NCBI GenBank assembly: GCA_001899205.1
Contig: MKVL01000032.1
Span: 116,897 to 180,896 of the forward strand
Origin: Mesorhizobium sp. 65-26
GTDB lineage: Bacteria; Pseudomonadota; Alphaproteobacteria; Rhizobiales; Rhizobiaceae
Direction: 5' to 3'
DNA: 64,000 nucleotides
Position numbers and translations under genes: made by a program. Shown piece by piece: positions 8,490 to 15,386 of the stretch. The notes beneath the pieces are model-generated. The model was not told the DNA's origin. It saw only the letters and a list, made by a program, of their open reading frames with translations, and did no database searches. Position 1 is the stretch's first letter. Every line of letters begins with the position of its first letter.

Positions 8490-9470
8490 TCAGGAATGGG
8501 CTTCCTGGATTGCCGAGAGCACCCAGTCCGCGCCCCGCCTGCGCGTAAAGGTCCACAGCTCCGTCGTTTCCGTCGCATGGTCGGGGTTGCCCGCGACGAC
8601 CCTTCCGGTGGCGGCTTCGCGCGTCACATCGACCGAGGAATAGCGGAATGCGGCCGTTGCGAAGTCGCGGTCGCCTTCACGCCAGCTTTCGGCGATATCG
8701 GCCTGCAGCAGGTTGACGTCCGACACCTCGTTGCGGAGGTCCTTGTGGGCGTTGTCGGCCAGTTCCTCGGAAAGGTAGGACACCATTTCGGGGGTCGCCA
8801 GCCGGTCGAGCGCCTCGTGATCCGCGCCTGCGAAAGCCTCCTGCACTTCGGTCAGCAAGCGCTGGAATGTGTCGAGATCCGATTGATCGAGGGCTATCTC
8901 ACCGTCGTCGGCTCGAACGTCGGCCGCGGGGCCCGAACCGAAACCCGGAATGGAGAAGGACGAAGCACCCATGGCGTTGCGCTGCCCGTCGCCGCCATTT
9001 TCCATTCCCCGCGCAACGCCGGCCATTGCCGGCGTCTGGGCCGACCGTGAACGGAAGAAGCGCATGGCAAGCATGATCGCGCCGACGATGAGCAGCGCCT
9101 GCACCAGGAAACCGAACATGCCGGCCATGCCGCCGAAGCCATATCCCATGAGAAGGCCGAGCACGCCGCCGAGCAGCAGGCCGCGCATCATCGAGCCGCC
9201 GAATCCACTCATGAAGCCCGGCCTCTGGAGACCTGCGCCCGGTTGGCGAACAGCGCTGTTCATTCCTGGGTTCGGTGTCGTGGTGCGCTCAACGGGAGCC
9301 GTCGGGGCGGGCGCCGTTCTCGTCGCCGGCGCCGATTGGTAGGTGCGCGTCCCACGGCTGCCGAAGCTGCCGCCGCGGCGCGCCTCGGCATTGTCGACGG
9401 CGACCATCGAGAATGCCAGGAACAGGCCTGCGAAAAGCGCCACGAAACGGCTCGTGCGCGAATTCAGCAT
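8490..9470 (-). CDS. Tim44-like domain membrane protein
   Basis: A 326-residue protein with a signal-like N-terminus (residues 7-28), a proline- and arginine-rich linker, a glycine-rich double membrane segment around residues 85-140 (MMRGLLLGGVLGLLMGYGFGG and the following helix), and a C-terminal Tim44-like domain (about 185-326) beginning at LDTFQRLLTEVQEAFAGAD. Bacterial Tim44-domain proteins of this layout are common in alphaproteobacteria and are thought to act at the inner membrane, but their role is unproven. The ATG at 9470 follows GGAGGAATCCCCTG, which selects it over the longer frame to 9710. Confidence 0.85.
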   Translation of the reverse strand: MLNSRTSRFVALFAGLFLAFSMVAVDNAEARRGGSFGSRGTRTYQSAPATRTAPAPTAPVERTTTPNPGMNSAVRQPGAGLQRPGFMSGFGGSMMRGLLLGGVLGLLMGYGFGGMAGMFGFLVQALLIVGAIMLAMRFFRSRSAQTPAMAGVARGMENGGDGQRNAMGASSFSIPGFGSGPAADVRADDGEIALDQSDLDTFQRLLTEVQEAFAGADHEALDRLATPEMVSYLSEELADNAHKDLRNEVSDVNLLQADIAESWREGDRDFATAAFRYSSVDVTREAATGRVVAGNPDHATETTELWTFTRRRGADWVLSAIQEAHS

Positions 9471-9782
9471 CAGGGGATTCCTCCACCGAGGCTGCGTTGG
9501 CCTGTCGGCCTGGCGAGCTGGTGGCAGCGCGCGCGCCTCCTGTTGGTCAGCGGCCACGATCTGTTCACTGGTCTGTCGAACGGGAAGAGAGGAAGTCACG
9601 CGCAGTCTCCATGCAGGCCTGAGGAACCAAGGCCGCTCCGTGAGACAATGCTGGTCAACAACATGGCGGGCCCCTTTACGCGGTCCGACATCACCGTTGC
9701 GCAAACACAACGATCAGAGGGGCCCGGCCCGCATCGATGCAATTGGTTGGTGTCGCCGTGGATTTCAAGAGCGGTGAAGACG

Positions 9783-9830
9783 AAAAAAGATGGCCGCGCG
9801 CGATGGGCGAAGCGGCCCTTCCGGCCATCT
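9783..9830 (-). terminator. Leftward terminator-like hairpin with no matching upstream gene
   Basis: Nine-base arms AGATGGCCG (9788-9796) and CGGCCATCT (9822-9830) pair. On the minus strand the stem is followed directly by a T6 run (TTTTTTCG, 9783-9788). This is a good intrinsic terminator for leftward transcription, yet no leftward gene ends here: the next minus-strand gene to the right is more than 2 kb away. It may end an antisense or small RNA. Confidence 0.5.
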
Positions 9831-9862
9831 CATCAGACGTCCGGCGATACCCCTGGCGGCTC

Positions 9863-9880
9863 CTGACAGACTGCTGTCAG
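9863..9880. promoter_or_regulatory. Inverted repeat, probable operator (site 1)
   Basis: Perfect inverted repeat CTGACAG-ACTG-CTGTCAG upstream of the DUF1127-like gene. The core TGACA-N6-TGTCA and the inner bases (GACTGC) closely match the second copy at 10853-10876 (GAATGG). The regulator is most likely the YafY/WYL protein encoded at 11513; this is inference from proximity and the paired sites. Confidence 0.7.
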
Positions 9881-9925
9881 CAGGGGTGTGCGATGATGCT
9901 CTCGTTGAAGAAAGGGAGAATCGCG

Positions 9926-10093
9926 ATGGCTGGCTTTGGCATTCTGAACGGTGTGCAGCACTATGTGGGTAAGGTTCGCACCATGCGCAATGAGATCCGC
10001 ACCCGGCGCTTCCTGAACGCGCTGCCGGCGGATATCCGCAAGGACATCGGCTGGCCGGATCTTTATACCGACGGCCGCATTCGCGGCCACTGA
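9926..10093 (+). CDS. Small DUF1127-like protein (55 aa)
   Basis: A 55-residue basic protein whose C-terminal half, RTRRFLNALPADIRKDIGWPDLY, resembles the DUF1127/YjiS core (helix, LP/LS, ...LKDIG). Small DUF1127 proteins are abundant in rhizobia and several bind RNA or take part in phosphate and stress responses. The ATG at 9926 is preceded by AAAGGGAG at 9911-9918; an upstream in-frame ATG at 9893 is possible but has no such site. The TGACA-N6-TGTCA inverted repeat sits 46 bases upstream, so the gene is probably controlled with the MGMT-like gene. Confidence 0.72.
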   Translation: MAGFGILNGVQHYVGKVRTMRNEIRTRRFLNALPADIRKDIGWPDLYTDGRIRGH

Positions 10094-10094
10094 G

Positions 10095-10139
10095 GCATGA
10101 TGCCGAAAAGTGTGAAGCGGTTTTTGAACCACATCATGC
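10095..10139. repeat. Dispersed rhizobial palindromic element
   Basis: Outer arms GCATGATG (10095-10102) and CATCATGC (10132-10139) enclose an imperfect inner palindrome (CCGAAAAGTG...GGTTTTTG). Elements of the form ATGATnCCGAAAAGTG...CATCATGC are scattered in rhizobial intergenic regions. It lies just after the stop codon of the 55-aa gene. Confidence 0.65.
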
Positions 10140-10271
10140 TCTTTGATTGAGCATTTTTCAGACCAGGACTTGGACGCGCCACCCGCCGCTCCCAGATAAG
10201 GAGCCCAGGCAGGTGGCGTGATCATGGGGCGGGCCAGGGGCTTCGCCTCGACGTGTAAGAGGGATCGGCAC

Positions 10272-10859
10272 ATGTCCGACCAGAAGACCATCGGCTTTCT
10301 CTTCATCCCCGGCTTCGCCGATTGGGAATACGGCCTGTTGGCGGCGTCGGCGGTGGAGTGGTTCGGCGCCCGCGCCGTGTCGCTGACACCCGACGGCGAG
10401 CCCGTCCTGGGGATCAGCGGCTTCCGCCTCACCCCCGACCGGTCCATGGGCTCGGACAATGCCGATCTCGACGCCATTGCCGTCATCGGCTCGGACCAGT
10501 GGGCGGGCCAGGCTGCGCCGGATGTCTCGGACTTCCTGAGATCGATGGCGGCGCGCGGCGCAATTGTCGGCGGTATCTGCGGCGGAACGCTGCCGCTGGC
10601 GCGCGCCGGCCTGTTCGCGGATGCCAGACACACCAGCAACGGCCGTGACTGGATCAACCGTCATCAGGCCGGCTATCCGGGCGATGAGCACTATCAGGAC
10701 GTGCCACACGCGGTTGCCGACGGCGCCATCGTCTCGGCGCCGGGCTCGGCGCCAGGCACCTTTGCGCTCGCTTTCCTCGAGACGCTCTATCCGCGCAAGA
10801 GCGGCGAGCTCACCGAGATGCGTGCCCTGTTCGAAAGGGAATATGCCGCCACCTCCTGA
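10272..10859 (+). CDS. DJ-1/PfpI family protein (class I glutamine amidotransferase-like)
   Basis: A 195-residue single-domain DJ-1/PfpI protein. It has the N-terminal strand IGFLFIPGFADWEY and the nucleophile elbow AIVGGICGGTLPLARAGL with the probable reactive Cys103. The acidic residue typical of the family lies in DWEYG. Members range from deglycases and chaperones to isonitrile hydratase-like enzymes, and the activity cannot be fixed here. The ATG at 10272 follows AGAGGGATCGGCAC. The TGA stop lies inside the left arm of the second operator, so the gene ends where control of the next gene begins. Confidence 0.85.
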   Translation: MSDQKTIGFLFIPGFADWEYGLLAASAVEWFGARAVSLTPDGEPVLGISGFRLTPDRSMGSDNADLDAIAVIGSDQWAGQAAPDVSDFLRSMAARGAIVGGICGGTLPLARAGLFADARHTSNGRDWINRHQAGYPGDEHYQDVPHAVADGAIVSAPGSAPGTFALAFLETLYPRKSGELTEMRALFEREYAATS

Positions 10860-10876
10860 CAGAATGGTGTCAGGAG
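10853..10876. promoter_or_regulatory. Inverted repeat, probable operator (site 2)
   Basis: Perfect 9-6-9 inverted repeat CTCCTGACA-GAATGG-TGTCAGGAG, overlapping the stop codon of the PfpI gene and upstream of the MGMT-like gene. It shares the CCTGACAGAnTGnTGTCAG core with site 1 at 9863-9880, which marks both as targets of one regulator. Confidence 0.72.
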
Positions 10877-10928
10877 GCACATGCGATACTCATAAGCATC
10901 GAAGAGAAGCAGCACAGGCGCCGTGGGG

Positions 10929-11339
10929 ATGGTGAAAAGCTGGAACGACAGGCTGAACACGCCAGGCACGAACGGCATCAAGCCGTCGCCGCGCAGCTTT
11001 GCCGACGTCGTCGAGGGGCAGACCATGCTGGTACCGACGGCGCGGCAGGTGGATGACTTCATCCGCGCGATCCCCGTCGGCGTGGAGATGGATGTGCGCG
11101 CCCTGCGCACGGCCCTGGCCATCGAGCACGGGGCGGAAGTGACATGTCCCGTCACCATCGGCTATCATCTGCGCACCGTCGCCGAGGCCGCCAACGAAGA
11201 TCTCGAGCACGGCATGGCGCTCAGCGACGTCGCGCCGTTCTGGCGCGTGCTGGACGAAAGGACGCCGACGACGAAGAAACTCTCCTTCGGCGCGACCTTC
11301 GTCGCCGCGCAGCGCAGACGCGAAGGATTGAAACCGTAG
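10929..11339 (+). CDS. MGMT/Atl-like family protein
   Basis: A 136-residue protein resembling the family loosely called MGMT-like, which shares the DNA-binding part of O6-alkylguanine-DNA alkyltransferases. The match is to features such as RALRTALAIEHGAEVTCPVTIG, the AAxxAxED stretch, APFWRVLDE and a C-terminal AAQRRREGL. No PCHR-type active-site motif is present; the only cysteine is in TCPVTIG. A role in nucleobase damage recognition is possible but unproven. ATG 10929 is chosen; a GTG two codons upstream is also open, and both lack a strong ribosome site. An operator lies just upstream, and the YafY-type regulator follows. Confidence 0.6.
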   Translation: MVKSWNDRLNTPGTNGIKPSPRSFADVVEGQTMLVPTARQVDDFIRAIPVGVEMDVRALRTALAIEHGAEVTCPVTIGYHLRTVAEAANEDLEHGMALSDVAPFWRVLDERTPTTKKLSFGATFVAAQRRREGLKP

Positions 11340-11512
11340 TGCGTGCCGCCCGGCAGTGGGAACCGGTCTCGGGCGGCGGCATGCAGCAGGCGTGATCCCG
11401 AACGTGCGTGACGACGAGCGCCACGGGATCGTGCTCAACCAGAAGGATGGGGCTGGCTGGCGGCTTGCGGAAGCGCCACCCCGCTCCAGCGACAACGCCG
11501 AGGAAGCATACG

Positions 11513-12232
11513 ATGCGCCGCGCCGACAGGCTGTTTCAGATCGTGCAGCATCTTCGCGGTGGCCGCCTGGTCACCGCGCAGAAGCTGGGAGGATGGCTCG
11601 AAGTCTCCGAGCGGACAATCTATCGCGACATTGCCGACCTGCAGTCGACGGGTGTGCCGATCGACGGCGAGGCCGGTGTTGGCTATATGATGAGGGAGGG
11701 GTTCGACCTTCCGCCGCTGATGTTCACGCGTGACGAGATCGTGGCGCTGGTTGCCGGCGCGCGCATGGTGCGCGCCTTTGGCGGAGCCGCCATGGCGCGG
11801 GCCGCCGACGAAGCCTTGGTCAAGATCGGCGCCGTCCTGCCCGACAGCGAGAAGGACCGGATCGCCCGCACCGAGATCCACACGCCGATGTGGGTGGTGA
11901 GCGACGCCGCCCGCGAGGCGATCGACCTGATCGAGCGCGCGGTCGAGAAGCGGCAGGTTCTCACGATCGACTATCGCGACGAGGCCGGGCGCGGTACCGG
12001 ACGGGACATCAGGCCGCTCGGCCTGTGGTTCTGGGGCAAGGTGTGGACGCTGGTAGCCTGGTGCGAGATGCGCTCCGATTTCCGCGCCTTCCGCATCGAC
12101 CGTATCGCCTCGGTGGTGATTGCCGGCCGCATCTTCAAGCCGGAGCGCGGCAAGCAGCTCGCCGACTTCTACAGGGCGGTGGAGCGCAGCGAGAATTACG
12201 GCATGGCGCCGGACCGGGCGGCGCGCACCTGA
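11513..12232 (+). CDS. YafY/DeoR-type transcriptional regulator with WYL domain
   Basis: A 239-residue regulator. Residues ~1-55 form a winged HTH of the HTH_11 type (ADRLFQIVQHLRGG, then VSERTIYRDIADLQ). Residues ~140-230 are a WYL domain (LTIDYRDEAG...IRPLGLWFWGKVWTLVAWCEMRSDFRAFRIDRI), which in relatives senses a ligand. It follows the MGMT-like gene in the same direction. Two inverted repeats upstream of the preceding genes are likely its binding sites. No third copy is visible directly ahead of this gene, so autoregulation would work through read-through. A strong terminator follows. Confidence 0.87.
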   Translation: MRRADRLFQIVQHLRGGRLVTAQKLGGWLEVSERTIYRDIADLQSTGVPIDGEAGVGYMMREGFDLPPLMFTRDEIVALVAGARMVRAFGGAAMARAADEALVKIGAVLPDSEKDRIARTEIHTPMWVVSDAAREAIDLIERAVEKRQVLTIDYRDEAGRGTGRDIRPLGLWFWGKVWTLVAWCEMRSDFRAFRIDRIASVVIAGRIFKPERGKQLADFYRAVERSENYGMAPDRAART

Positions 12233-12250
12233 GCCGGGACGTCAATGAAA

Positions 12251-12283
12251 ATGAAAAAGCCCGCATCACGCGGGCTTTTTCAT
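12251..12283. terminator. Bidirectional terminator between convergent genes
   Basis: Perfect 14-base arms ATGAAAAAGCCCGC (12251-12264) and GCGGGCTTTTTCAT (12270-12283) with a 5-base loop. A-runs and T-runs flank the GC core symmetrically, so it can end transcription of the WYL regulator from the left and trcR from the right. Confidence 0.9.
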
Positions 12284-12326
12284 TGATGAGCGAATGCCGG
12301 GAGCGGTTGCGGCGCCCCAACCAATA

Positions 12327-13019
12327 TTACTCTTCGTCCTCGTCGGTATTCTTCGACTTGAGGGCCGACAGCTTGGCGAAGACCGCGTTGGCGTCGAGCT
12401 CCTGTTCCTCGTCCTTCGGCGCTTCCTGCGCCGGCACGAGGCGCTCGGTGAGCGCCGCCGGCAGCAGCGTGTCGCCGACAGGCTGTGCCTGCTCGCGGCC
12501 GCGCGAGGCCCGGTTGACCTCCATGTCGAGATCGATCTGCGAAGCCAGTCCCAGCGTCACCGGATCCATGGGCTGCAGATTGGCGGAGTTCCAGTGCTTG
12601 CGCTCGCGGATCTGCTCGATCGTCGCCTTGGTGGTGCCGACGAGCCGCGCAATCTGCGCGTCCTTGAGCTCTGGATGGTTGCGCACCAGCCAGAGGATGG
12701 CGTTCGGCCGGTCCTGCCGCTTCGACAGCGGGGTGTAGCGCGGGCCCTTGCGCTTGGATTCCGGCACCCGCACCTTGGGGTCAGCCAGCTTCAAGCGATG
12801 GTTGGAATCCTTTTCGGCGCGGGCGATCTCGTCACGGGTCAGCTGACCGGTCATGATCGGGTCCATGCCCTTGATGCCCTGCGCCGATTCGCCGTCGGCG
12901 ATCGCCTTGACCTCAAGCGGATGCAGCCCGCAGAACTGCGCGATCTGCTCGAAGGACAGCGCGGTGTTGTCGACGAGCCAGACAGCGGTCGCCTTGGGCA
13001 TCAACAGCGTATTGGACAT
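12327..13019 (-). CDS. trcR: Cell cycle transcriptional regulator TrcR (DUF1013)
   Basis: A 230-residue DUF1013 protein. Family features run through most of the length: LMPKATAVWLVDNTALSFEQIAxFCGLHPLEV at the N-terminus, KRKGPRYTPLSKRQDRPNAILWLVRNHPEL in the middle, and an HTH-like stretch DAQIARLVGTTKATIEQIRERKHW near residues 125-150. In alphaproteobacteria the TrcR family is linked to the CtrA-centred cell cycle network. The acidic tail (DEDEE) is typical. Its ATG at 13019 is followed upstream by a ~270-base intergenic region containing the terminator of the next gene. Confidence 0.9.
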   Translation of the reverse strand: MSNTLLMPKATAVWLVDNTALSFEQIAQFCGLHPLEVKAIADGESAQGIKGMDPIMTGQLTRDEIARAEKDSNHRLKLADPKVRVPESKRKGPRYTPLSKRQDRPNAILWLVRNHPELKDAQIARLVGTTKATIEQIRERKHWNSANLQPMDPVTLGLASQIDLDMEVNRASRGREQAQPVGDTLLPAALTERLVPAQEAPKDEEQELDANAVFAKLSALKSKNTDEDEE

Positions 13020-13190
13020 GCGAAAATCCTTCTCGTTCGCCCGCGTTCCCGCGCGGGCGGTGGTTTAGAAGCCACCAAAATGGGAAAATCGCGGCCTGTA
13101 TAACCGCTCCGGCATCATTTCGCAATGTTTTTGGGGAGATCTTCCGGGCAGCCCCTTCCCGGGCAGGATCATGCCGGGTGCCAGAAAGAC

Positions 13191-13219
13191 AAAACCCGCT
13201 GGACGGGGTCCAGCGGGTT
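13191..13219 (-). terminator. Terminator for the DUF1127 gene
   Basis: Arms AACCCGCTGGA (13193-13203) and TCCAGCGGGTT (13209-13219) with a 5-base loop. On the minus strand the stem is followed by a T-rich run (GGGTTTTGTCTTTC). It lies downstream of the 46-aa gene that reads leftward. Confidence 0.78.
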
Positions 13220-13292
13220 CGGAACCGGAGACGATGGGCGTCTGCAACAGCTCTGCTTCGATGCGCCCCCGTCATGCGGGAGCGGCTGTGGT

Positions 13293-13433
13293 TCAGATGG
13301 CCCGGCGGGCGATCTTCTCGATGTCGGCGCGGCTGATGCCGAGGTCGCTGAGCTGGCGGGCGTTCAGCCGGTTCAGCTCACGCACGGTTTCGTTGTACAT
13401 ACGCCAGTTGCGGAAAGCGCGGATCGGGTTCAT
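13293..13433 (-). CDS. DUF1127 small protein (46 aa)
   Basis: A canonical 46-residue DUF1127 protein: a basic N-terminal helix (IRAFRNWRMYNETVRELNRL) followed by the conserved NARQLSDLGISRADIEKIARR. This family occurs in many copies in rhizobia; members have been linked to RNA binding and to stress or nutrient responses. The start at 13433 follows GGAGGAATTTCC. It has its own terminator, so it is an independent unit. The ~240-base region upstream holds several TTAA motifs but no promoter I would assign. Confidence 0.9.
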   Translation of the reverse strand: MNPIRAFRNWRMYNETVRELNRLNARQLSDLGISRADIEKIARRAI

Positions 13434-13676
13434 GGAAATTCCTCCATTCGTGTTCAATCATTTCGATGACGCGTAAATAGGCATCTCTGCCCATAAAATG
13501 AACGGACGGTTTTGCATGGCCGCAATGCGTTTTGTGCATTGCAACATTAACAGGCATTAAGATCCTTAGCCGGTTCTTAACCATGCCTGGTCGGACCTCA
13601 CGGCCCGGCGGGCGCGCCGGCAGACCCGGAACGCTAAAGGCGGGCGTCCCGGATCATCGCTTGGACAGGGCGTCGA

Positions 13677-14687
13677 TCAGCCGACGTCGAGCACGATCTT
13701 GCCGATATGCTCGCCCTCTTCCATGCGCTCATGCGCGCGCCAGGCTTCGCTGAGCGGGAAGATCATGTCCATCACCGGCGCCACCTTGCGGGCGCCGAGC
13801 AAGGGCCACACCTGCGCCTCCAGCGCGGCGGCGATGGCCGCCTTGAACTCGACCGTGCGGGGCCGCAGCGTCGAGCCGGTGTGGGTGAGCCGCTTGACCA
13901 TCAGCTTGGCGAAATCCGCGCTCGCCACGGCCCCGGCCTGGGTCGCGATCTGTACGATGCGGCCTTCGATCGCCGCCGCGTCGTAGTTGCGCGCCACATA
14001 GTCACCGCCCACCATGTCGAGGATGACGTTGGCGCCCTTGCCCGACGTTGCCTCCTTGACCGCCGCCACGAAATCCTCCTCGCGGTAGTTGATCGCCCGG
14101 TCGGCGCCGAGCTTCAGGCAGGCCTCGCATTTCTCCTTGCTGCCGGCGGTGGCGATAACATAGGCGCCAAAGGCGGAGGCCAATTGGATGGCCGTCGTGC
14201 CGATGCCGGACGAGCCGCCATGGACGAGCAGAGTCTCGCCTTTCTTCAGGCCGCCGCGCTCGAAAACATTGTGCCAGACGGTGAAATAGTTCTCAGGAAT
14301 TGCAGCGGCTTCCGAATGGGTGAAGCCCGCCGGCAGGGGCAGCACGCTGCCGGCATGGACCTTGACATATTCCGCGTAGCCACCGCCCGGCGTCAGCGCG
14401 CAGACCCGGTCGCCGACGCGCCAGCGCGACACGCCCTCGCCGAGCGCGGCCACCTCGCCGGAAGCCTCCAGCCCGGGCAGGTCGGAAGCGCCGGGAGGCG
14501 CCGGATAGGCGCCCTTGCGCTGCTGGACATCAGGCCGGTTCACGCCGGCTGCCCGGACGCGGATCAGGATTTCGCCGGGGCCGGGGCGCGGCACCTCGCG
14601 TGTTTCCGCCTTGAGCACCCTCGGGCCGCCGGGCTCCGAGATCGCGATGGCTGTCATCTTTTCGGGAATGGTCTGTCCGCTCGCCAT
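13677..14687 (-). CDS. NAD(P)H-quinone oxidoreductase, zinc-independent (PIG3/QOR type)
   Basis: A 336-residue medium-chain dehydrogenase/reductase without structural or catalytic zinc ligands. It has the GroES-like N-terminal domain (VLIRVRAAGVNRPDVQQRKGAYPAP), the linker LPLPAGFTHSEAAAIPENYFTVWHNVF, and a Rossmann domain with VHGGSSGIGTTAIQLA near residue 155. The PAPPGASD and NRPDVQQRKG wording is that of the PIG3-like branch, which reduces quinones with NADPH. The first eight residues precede the usual MTAI start, so an internal ATG nearer MTAIAI is possible. The gene is isolated on the minus strand. Confidence 0.88.
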   Translation of the reverse strand: MASGQTIPEKMTAIAISEPGGPRVLKAETREVPRPGPGEILIRVRAAGVNRPDVQQRKGAYPAPPGASDLPGLEASGEVAALGEGVSRWRVGDRVCALTPGGGYAEYVKVHAGSVLPLPAGFTHSEAAAIPENYFTVWHNVFERGGLKKGETLLVHGGSSGIGTTAIQLASAFGAYVIATAGSKEKCEACLKLGADRAINYREEDFVAAVKEATSGKGANVILDMVGGDYVARNYDAAAIEGRIVQIATQAGAVASADFAKLMVKRLTHTGSTLRPRTVEFKAAIAAALEAQVWPLLGARKVAPVMDMIFPLSEAWRAHERMEEGEHIGKIVLDVG

Positions 14688-14916
14688 GGAATTCGTCCCG
14701 TCCTGCTGCGCCGGACCGTGCCGGCTGTTTGCATCCCCGTCCCTGCCCTATGTATGCTCATTGTCAAATCTGGCAATTGGCCGAAAGCATCGGAGCATGT
14801 CCGTGGGAAGTAGAACCGGAACAAGGACATGCGCAGGAACAAGGGATTGAAGCGGGGTCGAGCACCCGACGGCTCCTTGAGCCGGCTTCGAAACCGCGCA
14901 ACCAGCGAGGGCGACA

Positions 14917-15111
14917 ATGGCGATCTTCGATGAAGAACCCAGGAAGAAGCGGCAACCACACGAGATCGGGCAGGATCTGGCGCTGCTTTCGGTCAGCGAA
15001 TTGTCGGAGCGGATCACGATGCTGCGCGAGGAGATCGCCAGGCTGGAGGCCGAACTCCAGGCCAAGGACAGCACCAAATCGGCGGCCGAGGCGCTGTTCC
15101 GCCGCGGCTAG
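14917..15111 (+). CDS. DUF1192 family protein (64 aa)
   Basis: A 64-residue acidic/basic helical protein of the DUF1192 family: MAIFDEEP-RKK at the start, a central SVSELSERITMLREEIARLEAEL predicted to be a coiled coil, and a C-terminal KSAAEALFRRG. Its function is unknown; it is widespread and conserved in alphaproteobacteria. The ATG at 14917 is preceded by GCGAGGGCGAC. Confidence 0.88.
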   Translation: MAIFDEEPRKKRQPHEIGQDLALLSVSELSERITMLREEIARLEAELQAKDSTKSAAEALFRRG

Positions 15112-15204
15112 AGGATTTCGTGTCCGGATTGATATCCGTACGCAAAGGCGCCTGGGAATGGATGGAAGGGAATGCCGTTCGAACGCGGCACGCTCCCACG
15201 CATG

Positions 15205-15304
15205 AACCCAAAAATCGGGATCGATTTTCAGCCGGGATCATGCGTAGAATCAAAGCGCTACGGCGTCCTTTTGCGCGTCAGGACGGATGCGCGATGCCGT
15301 AGCG
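15205..15304. repeat. Dispersed rhizobial palindromic element with hairpin
   Basis: Nine-base arms CGCTACGGC (15256-15264) and GCCGTAGCG (15296-15304) enclose a second inner palindrome (GTCCT...AGGAC). The left flank (GGGATCATGCGTAGAATCAAAG) resembles the intergenic ATGATCCCGAAAAGT-type repeats of rhizobia. It fills most of the 275-base gap between the DUF1192 and MFS genes. Confidence 0.65.
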
Positions 15305-15386
15305 TGAAAAGTCCATGTAGACGCCGCCGAAAAGCCCGAATGCGACTGTCCTAGAGACTCCACTCACCAATACAGCCGGATAGACA

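Larger units (their letters stand above)
9471..9925. other. Non-coding stretch with two inverted repeats
   Basis: This 455-base region lies between the divergent Tim44-domain gene and the small DUF1127-like gene, and I find no convincing gene. It contains an 8-bp inverted repeat with a 44-base loop (CGGGCCCC at 9667-9674, GGGGCCCG at 9719-9726), a leftward terminator-like hairpin at 9783-9830, and the first YafY-type operator at 9863-9880. Confidence 0.6.

Noticed and set aside
13550-13585. CtrA-like sites near the DUF1127 and trcR genes (TTAG-N7-TTAACC and TTAA-N6-TTAA)
   Set aside because: Each deviates from the TTAA-N7-TTAA consensus and lies more than 100 bases from the DUF1127 start; not strong enough to claim.
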